Assembly: GCA_017441045.1 (NCBI GenBank)
Contig: JAFSAK010000072.1
Coordinates: 1 to 5,584, forward strand
Reading direction: 5' to 3'
DNA length: 5,584 bases
DNA from: Clostridia bacterium
GTDB lineage: Bacteria; Bacillota_A; Clostridia; Oscillospirales; Acutalibacteraceae
Shown: in pieces, positions 1 to 5,584 of the stretch
Position numbering within the stretch: position 1 is the stretch's first letter
How the letters are laid out: every line of letters begins with the position of its first letter
Program-made: the position numbers and the translations under genes
The notes under the pieces: generated by a model
Seen by the model: the letters and a program-made list of their open reading frames with translations, nothing else
The model's database searches: none
Told to the model about the DNA's origin: nothing

Positions 1-876
1 AAAGTAATCGGGAAGTTCGCTATCAAATTCCATATATTTTTGTGTTACAGGGTGGATAAATCCTACCCGTTTTGCGTGCAGACATTGTCCTCCCAATTTG
101 GTTATAACATTTTTAGGGCCGTATACATCATCACCCGCAACGGCGTGACCTATATATGACATATGCACCCTTATCTGATGGGTTCTTCCCGTTTTGAGTT
201 TTAATCTTATATGGGTAAAATCCCCGAACCGCTCTATAACCTCATAATAGGTAACGGCCTCTTTGCTATTCTTATCGGTAACCGCCATCTGCTTACGCTT
301 TACGGGGTGACGACCTATAGGAGCATCAATGGTACCGCTATCTGCTTTGAAGTTCCCGTAAACTACCGCTTCATATTCGCGGGTAAAACTATGGTCTTTT
401 ATCTGAGATGCCAGTCCATTATGGGCGGCATCGTTTTTGGCTATCATCAATAGGCCGCTTGTGTTTTTATCGATTCGGTGAACAATACCGGGGCGCAAAA
501 CACCGTTTATTCCCGAAAGCGAATCGCCGCAATGATACATTATGGCATTCACAAGGGTATTATCGGGATTGCCTGCCGCGGGGTGCACCACCATACCTTT
601 TGGTTTATTAACCACCAAAACATCATTATCTTCATAAACGATATCGAGAGGTATATTCTGTGCCTTTACTTCGTAAATCTCGGGCTCGGGCTCACAGACC
701 AAAACACTATCACCATTTTTAAGTTTGGTATTTTTTAAGGCATCTTTGCCGTTCACCGCAACGCATCCGCTATCTATAAGTTTTGTGGCTTTTGAACGGG
801 TAACATCGAGAAATGCGGCGGTAAAAGCATCCAGCCGCTCGCCGCTTCCCTCATATATTGTTTCAAATCTATTCAT
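1..876 (-). CDS. rluD: RluA/RluD-family 23S rRNA pseudouridine synthase (3' end cut by window)
   Basis: This gene reads from an ATG at 876-874 through to base 1 with no stop, giving 292 residues; the family is usually about 300, so only the last few residues are missing. The enzyme isomerises uridines to pseudouridine in structured RNA. An N-terminal S4 RNA-binding domain spans about residues 13-60 (GERLDAF ... SKATKLIDSGCVAVNGK). The catalytic domain follows, with KPKGMVVHP at 91-99, the hallmark HRIDKNTSGLL at 133-143 with catalytic Asp136, and GRTHQIRVHM at 230-239. The ATG overlaps the lspA stop by 8 bp and has no clear Shine-Dalgarno, so translation is probably coupled to lspA. An in-frame stop seven codons upstream limits any longer start. 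B. subtilis also has an RluD-like gene (ylyB) directly after lspA. RluD (helix 69 of 23S rRNA) is the likeliest specificity, but RluC or RluA-like targets cannot be excluded from sequence alone. Confidence 0.95.
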   Translation of the reverse strand, partial: MNRFETIYEGSGERLDAFTAAFLDVTRSKATKLIDSGCVAVNGKDALKNTKLKNGDSVLVCEPEPEIYEVKAQNIPLDIVYEDNDVLVVNKPKGMVVHPAAGNPDNTLVNAIMYHCGDSLSGINGVLRPGIVHRIDKNTSGLLMIAKNDAAHNGLASQIKDHSFTREYEAVVYGNFKADSGTIDAPIGRHPVKRKQMAVTDKNSKEAVTYYEVIERFGDFTHIRLKLKTGRTHQIRVHMSYIGHAVAGDDVYGPKNVITKLGGQCLHAKRVGFIHPVTQKYMEFDSELPDYF

Positions 877-1381
877 CGTTGGAATTTTCGGGAACCACTA
901 CTGTCTTTTTCTCCTTGGAATCCCTTATCATACCGATAACGAAATAAAGGATAAAAAGACCTGCGCCTATAACGATGGCGCAATCAGCCACATTAAATAC
1001 GGGAAATTCGGGCATAAAGGAAAGATGAATAAAATCCACAACATTTCCCCCATTAAAAATACGGTCATACATATTTCCAAGTCCGCCGAAAAGTATTAAA
1101 GAAATAGCCCAAAACATCAATTTATCCTTGAATCCCATCTTAAGAAGAAGGGCGATGCACACGAGCATAATAATAATCGTTACGCTAACTAAAAGCCAAG
1201 TGTAGCCGCTAAGCATACCCCAAGCGCCGCCGCGATTATTAATATAGGTAAAATCAATAAAACCGGGTATAAAATCTTTGGTTTCGGATAAAACGAAGGT
1301 GCTTGAAATTAAATCCTTGGTATAACGGTCGGCAACAAAGAAGAGCGCCCCCGTTATAACTGCTAATATGTAAGATAACAC
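869..1381 (-). CDS. lspA: Lipoprotein signal peptidase (signal peptidase II)
   Basis: LspA is an integral membrane aspartyl protease that removes the signal peptide from diacylglyceryl-modified prolipoproteins just before the lipobox cysteine. The 170-residue product is of normal length. Four hydrophobic segments are visible, at about residues 3-18, 60-80, 88-102 and 133-151. The family blocks are present: ADRYTK at 17-22, NRGGAWG at 49-55, GGLGNMYDR at 99-107, NVVDFI at 113-118 and FPVFNVADCAIVIG at 126-139. The catalytic dyad should be Asp116 and Asp133. The start is GTG at 1381-1379, supported by GGAG at 1392-1389 with a 7-base spacer. The second position of the usual DQ motif in helix 1 is Arg here (D18-R19). 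A charged tail of about 18 residues follows the last helix. The gene begins 18 bp after divIVA and its stop lies inside rluD. Identification is firm. Confidence 0.97.
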   Translation of the reverse strand: MLSYILAVITGALFFVADRYTKDLISSTFVLSETKDFIPGFIDFTYINNRGGAWGMLSGYTWLLVSVTIIIMLVCIALLLKMGFKDKLMFWAISLILFGGLGNMYDRIFNGGNVVDFIHLSFMPEFPVFNVADCAIVIGAGLFILYFVIGMIRDSKEKKTVVVPENSNDE

Positions 1382-1388
1382 AAAATCA

Positions 1389-1392
1389 CTCC
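1389..1392 (-). promoter_or_regulatory. Ribosome binding site deciding the lspA GTG start
   Basis: GGAG on the minus strand lies 7 bases before the GTG at 1381. It falls in the 18-bp gap between divIVA and lspA and supports a non-ATG start, which leaves the normal LspA length and first helix intact. Confidence 0.75.
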
Positions 1393-1399
1393 GTGTAAA

Positions 1400-2101
1400 T
1401 TAAATTTCTTCCTCTTGTTCTGCCGCTTCAGGTTCTTCTTCGGCAGAATCTACGTTAACAACGAATCCCGAAACATCAGGTGTCTGCGTAGTATCTTTGG
1501 ATAACATTTCTACCACCGATTTCGGATCCATCGGAACCTCATCGGGAATCTTGCTTAAAATTTCAATATGCTGCTTATATTTTGCCGAAATATCCGCCTT
1601 GAAAGCAGAAACTTCAAATTTAAGTTTGTTAAATAATGTTTGCTGACGCTCTATGCAATCTTCAGTGGCCTTTTCAACGCTCGTCTTCTTGGCTTCAAGT
1701 TTGGCAATAAGAGCATCGTATTCCTCCTCGGCTCTCCTAAGCCGCAACGCTTGGTCGCTTTCGAATGCCGAAATAACATCTCGCTGCTTTTCGGTCATAT
1801 TAACGATGCTGTTTTCTGCATCCTTAATAATTTCTTCGCTCTTTTCTTTGGCCTCTTTTATCATCTGCTCGGCAAGTTTCTGAGCATTGATAAGCACTTC
1901 TTGGATACTTGACTGTGAACTTTTAAGAGTATTTATCTCATCGTTCTTTTGCTCAATTTCAGCTTTAAGTTCCCTTATGGTGCGCTCAAAAACTTCATAA
2001 TCGGATTCGATTTTATCAAGCAAAATATCTACCTCTTCTTGCTTATATCCACCCATTTGCTTTGAAAACTTAATATTTTTAAGTTCCTTTGCGTTCAACA
2101 T
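1400..2101 (-). CDS. divIVA: DivIVA-domain cell division / polar scaffold protein
   Basis: DivIVA is a coiled-coil scaffold that binds negatively curved membrane at septa and poles and recruits division or wall-synthesis partners. From the preferred ATG at 2101-2099 the product has 233 residues. The N-terminal membrane-binding domain is recognisable at about 1-45: LNAKELKNIKFSKQMGGYKQ followed by EEVDILLDKIESDYE. Long heptad-rich, Glu/Lys/Ala-rich coiled coil follows from about 35 to 185, with a short break near 60-66 (KSSQSS), and the C terminus is very acidic (EEEPEAAEQEEEI). An in-frame GTG at 2119 would add six residues, but it overlaps the ylmH stop as GTGA and has no Shine-Dalgarno, whereas GGAG sits 8 bases before the 2101 ATG. 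The family motif also begins directly after that ATG. Placement between ylmH and lspA fits the Firmicutes locus. Its interaction partners in this organism cannot be read from the sequence. Confidence 0.95.
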   Translation of the reverse strand: MLNAKELKNIKFSKQMGGYKQEEVDILLDKIESDYEVFERTIRELKAEIEQKNDEINTLKSSQSSIQEVLINAQKLAEQMIKEAKEKSEEIIKDAENSIVNMTEKQRDVISAFESDQALRLRRAEEEYDALIAKLEAKKTSVEKATEDCIERQQTLFNKLKFEVSAFKADISAKYKQHIEILSKIPDEVPMDPKSVVEMLSKDTTQTPDVSGFVVNVDSAEEEPEAAEQEEEI

Positions 2102-2109
2102 AGCGTTTT

Positions 2110-2113
2110 CTCC
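2110..2113 (-). promoter_or_regulatory. Ribosome binding site deciding the divIVA start
   Basis: GGAG on the minus strand is followed by the 8-base spacer AAAACGCT and then ATG at 2101. It lies inside the six extra codons that would be coding if GTG 2119 were used, and so favours the shorter DivIVA. Confidence 0.75.
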
Positions 2114-2115
2114 AT

Positions 2116-2850
2116 TCACATATATTTTGAATATTCCAGTACCGTTCTGCCCTTTCGCGATACATCATCACAAGCATCAACGGTAAATTTGCCTTTGCCG
2201 CGAACGGTAATCCTATCCCGCGAAACTATAGTTCTGGTCGGCTTACTGCACATAGCGGAATTAATGCTCACAAGACCTTCGCTTATAAGTCCCGCCGCCC
2301 TATTTCTCGAACATTTAATCAAAGCGGAAACTATGCAATCAAGCCGACAGGATGATACCGTTTCTCTGAATGAAACCTTTTGGCTAAGGGCAGGTAACGG
2401 CAGGGTTACACCTACGCTTAGTTTTAACCCTACTCTGCCCGCCATTGTAAATTGAGTTAAAACAAATTTTTTTATATCCTCTGATATAAAAAACACTGCT
2501 CTTCCTTTTTCGACAAGTATATCTCCAACCGATTCTCTTTTAATACCAAGCCCCATTAAAGCGCCCAGTATATCGCGGTGGGTTAAAATATCCTGCTCTC
2601 TGAAAGTTGCGGTCAGAGGAACTATCGGAAATTCAATTTCCTCGCACCAATCGGGCTCACAACAAAGCATAACCCTATCCGCTTCGGAGAAACCTCCAAA
2701 CAAGGAATATTTAGCGCCCTTTGATTCGAGAATCTCTATGGCTTTCCCCGTTTCGCTTTCGGTTAAAAAACCTAAAAATTTAGGTTTATTCGTATTCAGA
2801 GATTGGCGGAGAGTATCTTCCACTCGGGCGACAAAAAACTTTTCATCCAT
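2116..2850 (-). CDS. ylmH: YlmH family S4-domain RNA-binding protein
   Basis: The 244-residue product has the YlmH signature LTHRDILGALMGLGIKR at 89-105, continuing ESVGDI, and a C-terminal S4 RNA-binding domain at about 168-225 (CRLDCIVSALIKCSRNRAAG, then LISEGLVSINS ... DRITVRGKGKF). Length and domain order match the family. B. subtilis YlmH binds ribosomal particles and has been linked to ribosome-associated quality control of stalled 50S subunits; a role in division has been suspected mainly from gene neighbourhood. The ATG at 2850-2848 shares one base with the sepF stop (TAATG) and lacks a Shine-Dalgarno, which suggests termination-reinitiation. The protein has eight cysteines (63, 64, 69, 168, 172, 180, 201, 227), which seems many for its size. 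The ylmG gene that often precedes ylmH is absent. The family call is firm; the cellular role here is inferred. Confidence 0.94.
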   Translation of the reverse strand: MDEKFFVARVEDTLRQSLNTNKPKFLGFLTESETGKAIEILESKGAKYSLFGGFSEADRVMLCCEPDWCEEIEFPIVPLTATFREQDILTHRDILGALMGLGIKRESVGDILVEKGRAVFFISEDIKKFVLTQFTMAGRVGLKLSVGVTLPLPALSQKVSFRETVSSCRLDCIVSALIKCSRNRAAGLISEGLVSINSAMCSKPTRTIVSRDRITVRGKGKFTVDACDDVSRKGRTVLEYSKYM

Positions 2851-3302
2851 TAAAAATAGAGTTTGCTTTCAGAGAAATCATCAAGCATAAGTTCACCCAT
2901 AATATCAACATCGCGGGCAACTATAATAAATGTGCTGTTGGCAACCTTGCGGATATTTCCGTGGTTAGCGTAAGCAACGCCGCTTAAAAAGTCAATAATT
3001 CTTCTGGAAACCTCACGATTTGCATCCTCAAGATTGAGTACAACTGTCTTCTTATTATTAAGATGGTCGGCAATGGCCTCAACATCTTCAAAACGGTCGG
3101 GTTTTACAAGCACAACCTGCATCTGAGTAGAATTCTGGTTATAATTGGCCGCCTTTGATTTAATTATACGAGGTGCTTCGGCTTTTTTAGGGGCATATTG
3201 GGGCTCCTCTTTGGGCTCCTCTACCTTTTCTTCCATCTCATCCTCGAATTCATCATCCTCGGGAATGGTCATAATGTTTTTAATGTTATCCCAAATGCTC
3301 AT
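2850..3302 (-). CDS. sepF: SepF cell division protein (FtsZ membrane anchor)
   Basis: SepF anchors and bundles FtsZ filaments at the division site. The 150-residue length is typical. The N terminus MSIWDNIKNIM can form the expected membrane-binding amphipathic helix. A charged, Glu- and Pro-rich linker follows at about 14-45 (EDDEFEDEMEEKVEEPKEEP). The globular SepF domain runs from about 62 to 135, with VVLVKPDRFEDV at 63-74, the family core TVVLNLEDAN at 86-95, and RRIIDFLSGVAYANHG at 100-115. Gly108 corresponds to the conserved glycine of the FLSG motif at the dimer interface. The start is supported by AAGGAG with an 8-base spacer. It lies 28 bp after yggS and directly abuts ylmH. The linker is the least conserved part and probably disordered. 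Confidence 0.97.
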   Translation of the reverse strand: MSIWDNIKNIMTIPEDDEFEDEMEEKVEEPKEEPQYAPKKAEAPRIIKSKAANYNQNSTQMQVVLVKPDRFEDVEAIADHLNNKKTVVLNLEDANREVSRRIIDFLSGVAYANHGNIRKVANSTFIIVARDVDIMGELMLDDFSESKLYF

Positions 3303-3310
3303 TTTATTTT

Positions 3311-3316
3311 CTCCTT
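3311..3316 (-). promoter_or_regulatory. Strong ribosome binding site of sepF
   Basis: AAGGAG on the minus strand lies 8 bases before the sepF ATG, in a purine-rich 28-bp gap after yggS. It is the best Shine-Dalgarno in the window. This suggests sepF is translated independently of yggS, while ylmH behind it depends on coupling. Confidence 0.8.
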
Positions 3317-3330
3317 TTCTTTTTTATATT

Positions 3331-4044
3331 TTAAATATTGTAATTTCTTTTTCCGAAAAGCGCTGTTCCTATTCGCACGAGATTAGCGCCTTCCTCTATG
3401 GCAACAGCGAAATCATCCGACATTCCCATAGATAAAATTTTCATACTACTATTATCTATTTTTTCGTTACCGATGTCAACAAACAGTTTATGCATTTTCT
3501 TGAAATATGCACGCAAAATCTGTTCATCCTCACATATTGGGGGAATTGCCATAATTCCTTGTATCCGAATTCCGCCAAGTTTACTGATTTCCTTTGCGGC
3601 TTCCATCACTTCTTCTGCCCCAAATCCCGATTTTGATTCTTCATCGCCGATATTGATTTCGAGAAGAATATCCATACATATTCCGCGTTTTTTTGCCTCT
3701 TTTGAAATCTCTTTGGCAAGATGCACTGAATCTACCGACTCTATAAGTTCCACCTTATCAATAACATATTTAACCTTATTGGTTTGCAGATGGCCTATAA
3801 AGTGCTTATGAACGGGTAGATAAAAATCATTTTTAGCCGTTAACTCCTGCACCCTGTTTTCGCCGATATAATCTATGCCGTTTTTTATGGCGTGATTAAT
3901 TATATCCACATCAACGGTTTTTGTGGCGGCGAGGAGGGTTATATCCTCGGGCGCTCTTCCGGATTTTACTGCCGCAGCGGCTATTTCTTTTTTTATACGG
4001 CTATAGTTTTCATTAAAAATTTCAGCCGACGACTTTTCCGTCAT
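3331..4044 (-). CDS. yggS: YggS/YlmE family PLP-binding homeostasis protein
   Basis: This protein is a single-domain alanine-racemase-fold (type III) pyridoxal-phosphate protein with no known catalytic reaction. Family members (YggS, YlmE, PLPBP) buffer intracellular PLP and affect amino acid and keto acid balance. The 237-residue product has normal length. Lys42 in LLAATKTV is the expected PLP Schiff-base residue. Also present are GENRVQE at 61-67, HFIGHLQTNK at 81-90, SGFG at 139-142, and the C-terminal SMGMSDD followed by AIEEGANLVRIGTALFG at about 205-231, which binds the cofactor phosphate. The start overlaps the upstream adaptor gene by 23 bp, but AGGA at 4054-4051 with a 6-base spacer supports ATG 4044. 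As in B. subtilis (ylmE), it directly precedes sepF. Family identification is very secure; the link to division is positional only. Confidence 0.97.
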   Translation of the reverse strand: MTEKSSAEIFNENYSRIKKEIAAAAVKSGRAPEDITLLAATKTVDVDIINHAIKNGIDYIGENRVQELTAKNDFYLPVHKHFIGHLQTNKVKYVIDKVELIESVDSVHLAKEISKEAKKRGICMDILLEINIGDEESKSGFGAEEVMEAAKEISKLGGIRIQGIMAIPPICEDEQILRAYFKKMHKLFVDIGNEKIDNSSMKILSMGMSDDFAVAIEEGANLVRIGTALFGKRNYNI

Positions 4045-5227
4045 AAAGATTCCTGCCTTTCACTACAACCTCATCATAAAGACGTAGTACGGAGCTATTG
4101 CTTACCTGCTGTTCGCAGATAACATAATCATCCGCCCTATATATAACATTTACCGGAATAAATCGAACACTTCTGCCGCTTAAAACATAAACACCCGACT
4201 TCCCGTCTATAACACGAAGGGCTCTTCTCGGAACCTTAAGCCCCGAAAATGTTTTGCTGACAACCGTCATATTTCCTCGTCTTAAGGTGGCGAGTTCACT
4301 GCTCATCTGCTGACAAGAGAAGATTATGACCGCTTCGCCCGTTTCTTCTGAAACATTTATCTTTTTAACCGTTACGGATAAACTTGAATGGGATTTAATT
4401 TCTGTTTTTACCGTGAGGGTTTCTCCCTCTTTATATTTTAGAGAATCGTTTAAACTTATTTTAGCGGCGATATACCACTCATAATCCGAAACAATTTTGC
4501 CAATGGCGTTTTTAGGTGTTGCCTTAGGTTCCGCCGAAGATAAAAATTCGCTTGTTACGGCAGATAGGTCTTCACCCGTAAATACGGTTTCGTATCCATC
4601 CGTACTTGAAACAAAATATCCCGACTGTGCGGCCCTTATGCTGCCTTTATCGGCGGGGAGCGATGCTTCAAGTTTCGCTTTTTTATCCTTAAGGGATGCA
4701 AGTTTATCGGAAAAGTCGGTTTCCTCGCCCGTTATCAGTTTGCGGCGATTTATGGCCGAAAGCAGTTCACTAAGGTTATCATTTACCCCCGAAAAATTAT
4801 TCCCTCTGGTACCTAAAATCACGCCGTTAAGGGCTTTGTCCACCTTACTATTCACAACATCCAAATCAACCGCCTGCAAATCGTTATAGGCAATCATATC
4901 TTCGATATCTTCTATCTGTTTATTAATATCCGAAATGGCGCTTAAGGTTATTGAGGCCTCATCACTTTCGTATATGGTGGCAACCACGCCGTTTTTAGCC
5001 ACCCTCATTCCGTTTTCCACTGCAAAATGCAGGGAACCGTTTTTACTGCCCGTAACGATACTTTCGCGTCTTATAATTGTTCCGTTAATTTTAAGTCCGT
5101 CTACCGTTTCAAAAAACTCGGCGCTCTCGGTGACTACGGGTTTGTAAATTGAGGAATATGCCTGGTGAAAAACAAAAATAGCGATAAATGTGATTAAAAA
5201 TATACGAAGTACTGTATTTTTCTTCAT
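4022..5227 (-). CDS. HlyD/RND adaptor-like membrane-anchored protein, function unknown
   Basis: I recognise the architecture but not a named gene. The 401-residue protein has a short basic N terminus (MKKN) and one hydrophobic segment at about 6-25, with no lipobox or obvious cleavage site, so it probably stays anchored with the bulk outside the membrane. Residues about 35-90 resemble the first half of a barrel-sandwich (lipoyl-like) domain (NGTIIRRESIV ... ENGMRVAKNGVVATIY). A helical hairpin or coiled-coil region spans about 92-190, and the second half of the sandwich follows at about 196-212 (IRAAQSGYFVSSTDGYE). Beta-barrel segments follow (about 240-325), then a membrane-proximal-like domain starting at LKVPRRALRV. 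This layout matches periplasmic adaptor subunits of efflux or type I secretion systems, but no ABC, RND or MFS partner is in the window. It begins 25 bp after miaA, with AAGGGA 9 bases before the ATG, and its last 23 bp overlap yggS. A role in envelope assembly near the division site is speculation from context. Confidence 0.85.
   Translation of the reverse strand: MKKNTVLRIFLITFIAIFVFHQAYSSIYKPVVTESAEFFETVDGLKINGTIIRRESIVTGSKNGSLHFAVENGMRVAKNGVVATIYESDEASITLSAISDINKQIEDIEDMIAYNDLQAVDLDVVNSKVDKALNGVILGTRGNNFSGVNDNLSELLSAINRRKLITGEETDFSDKLASLKDKKAKLEASLPADKGSIRAAQSGYFVSSTDGYETVFTGEDLSAVTSEFLSSAEPKATPKNAIGKIVSDYEWYIAAKISLNDSLKYKEGETLTVKTEIKSHSSLSVTVKKINVSEETGEAVIIFSCQQMSSELATLRRGNMTVVSKTFSGLKVPRRALRVIDGKSGVYVLSGRSVRFIPVNVIYRADDYVICEQQVSNSSVLRLYDEVVVKGRNLYDGKVVG
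4051..4054 (-). promoter_or_regulatory. Ribosome binding site of yggS inside the adaptor gene
   Basis: AGGA (CAGGA with its preceding base) lies 6 bases before the yggS ATG at 4044, within the last codons of the adaptor gene. It supports the 23-bp overlap as genuine rather than a mis-set start. Confidence 0.65.
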
Positions 5228-5236
5228 CCTGCATCT

Positions 5237-5242
5237 TCCCTT
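5237..5242 (-). promoter_or_regulatory. Probable ribosome binding site of the adaptor gene
   Basis: AAGGGA on the minus strand lies 9 bases before ATG 5227, in the 25-bp gap after miaA. A second ATG at 5234 is out of frame with the adaptor gene and lies too close to this site. The match is moderate. Confidence 0.55.
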
Positions 5243-5252
5243 CTTTAATAAT

Positions 5253-5584
5253 TTAACTTTGCGAAATTATATTTATTGCTTTTGTATAGATATCCTCATC
5301 ATAATCGGGATAAAGCCAATTTACGCGCTCATCCCTCGAAAACCAGGTTATCTGCCGTTTGGCATAGCGGCGGGTGGACTGTTTCAATTTCTCTATACAC
5401 TCTTCCAAAGAACTCTCGCCCCTAAAATACGGGAAAAGTTCCTTATGGCCTATGGCTTGTACCGCGCCGTCGCTTTCACCGTTTTGATTTTCGAAGGCAA
5501 TTTGGGCTTCGGCTACAAGACCTCTTTCCACCATCTTATCCACCCTTAAATTTATGCGGTAATGAAGCTTCTTTCTATCCCTAT
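5253..5584 (-). CDS. miaA: tRNA dimethylallyltransferase MiaA, C-terminal part (start outside window)
   Basis: MiaA transfers a dimethylallyl group from DMAPP to N6 of adenosine 37 in tRNAs that read codons beginning with U, the first step toward ms2i6A. The frame stays open to the window edge, giving 109 complete codons: RDRKKLHYRINLRVDKMVER and onward to a TAA at 5255-5253. An in-frame GTG at 5543 is internal, not the start, because the family motif RDR-x-x-L-x-x-R-I-x-x-RVD continues upstream of it. Other family signatures are AIGHKEL and, near the C terminus, STRRYAKRQITWF followed by W and L. The N-terminal P-loop and DMAPP-binding portion, roughly 200 residues, lies beyond base 5584. 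It precedes the adaptor gene by 25 bp and may be co-transcribed with it. In many bacteria hfq follows miaA, but it does not here. Identification is firm despite truncation. Confidence 0.96.
   Translation of the reverse strand, partial: RDRKKLHYRINLRVDKMVERGLVAEAQIAFENQNGESDGAVQAIGHKELFPYFRGESSLEECIEKLKQSTRRYAKRQITWFSRDERVNWLYPDYDEDIYTKAINIISQS

Noticed and set aside
211..1099. Plus-strand open frames across the rluD and lspA region
   Set aside because: They lie antisense to genes with clear family motifs, lack recognisable domains, and overlap each other in different frames. They are shadows.
3303..3330. Possible terminator or attenuator in the T-rich gap between yggS and sepF
   Set aside because: The minus strand is purine-rich (A/G) here with no inverted repeat and no U-tract following a stem, so it is simply a purine-rich leader with a Shine-Dalgarno.
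3337..3342. Possible -10 element (TACAAT on minus strand) upstream of sepF
   Set aside because: At 17-base spacing the matching -35 position reads CAGCGC, which bears no resemblance to TTGACA. The AT-rich end of yggS makes such a hexamer likely by chance.
4497..5147. Plus-strand open frames of 130 and 70 codons opposite the adaptor gene
   Set aside because: Their serine/leucine-rich composition is typical of the reverse complement of a coding frame, and no supporting motif was seen.
5253..5543. A separate 96-residue protein starting at GTG 5543
   Set aside because: The frame continues to the window edge and the upstream residues (RDRKKLHYRINLR) are standard MiaA sequence, so this is the MiaA C terminus rather than a small gene.
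1..5584. CRISPR arrays, tRNA genes, insertion sequences, integration sites or phage genes
   Set aside because: No repeated units, tRNA-like folds, transposase motifs or flanking repeats were seen. The whole span is accounted for by conserved housekeeping genes with short gaps.

Overview
The window is a tightly packed, single-strand gene block: every gene I can support reads on the minus strand, from high to low coordinates, with gaps of 28 bp or less and several overlaps. The gene content and order are those of the Firmicutes division locus downstream of ftsZ. They match the Bacillus subtilis ylmE-sepF(ylmF)-ylmH-divIVA ... lspA-ylyB series. Moderate-to-low G+C by eye, AGGAG-type ribosome binding sites, DivIVA plus SepF, and a HlyD-like adaptor gene just before yggS suggest a member of the Clostridia, perhaps an Oscillospiraceae-type gut anaerobe. 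The lineage is inferred; no rRNA gene or other marker fixes it.

Layout in transcription order. (1) 5584-5253: the last 109 residues of MiaA, a tRNA A37 prenyltransferase; its start lies beyond the window. (2) 5227-4022: a 401-residue membrane-anchored HlyD/RND-adaptor-like protein of unknown role. (3) 4044-3331: the YggS/YlmE PLP-homeostasis protein. (4) 3302-2850: SepF, a membrane anchor for FtsZ. (5) 2850-2116: YlmH, an S4-domain RNA-binding protein. (6) 2101-1400: DivIVA; an in-frame GTG at 2119 is less likely to be the start. (7) 1381-869: LspA, lipoprotein signal peptidase. (8) 876-1: an RluD-type 23S rRNA pseudouridine synthase, cut by the window edge near its C terminus. This last gene is easily missed because its stop codon is outside the window.

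The genes fall into two themes: cell division and envelope (SepF, DivIVA, LspA, perhaps the adaptor), and RNA modification or ribosome function (MiaA, YlmH, RluD), with YggS handling cofactor balance. Close spacing and overlapping start/stop codons suggest one transcript with translational coupling. I see no convincing promoter, terminator, tRNA, repeat, CRISPR array or mobile element. No stretch longer than 28 bp lacks a gene.

I do not see a clear undescribed system. The most interesting item is the adaptor-like protein, which sits in a division cluster with no visible transporter partner. The cluster is also compact, lacking ylmG, ileS and ylyA between the genes where B. subtilis has them.
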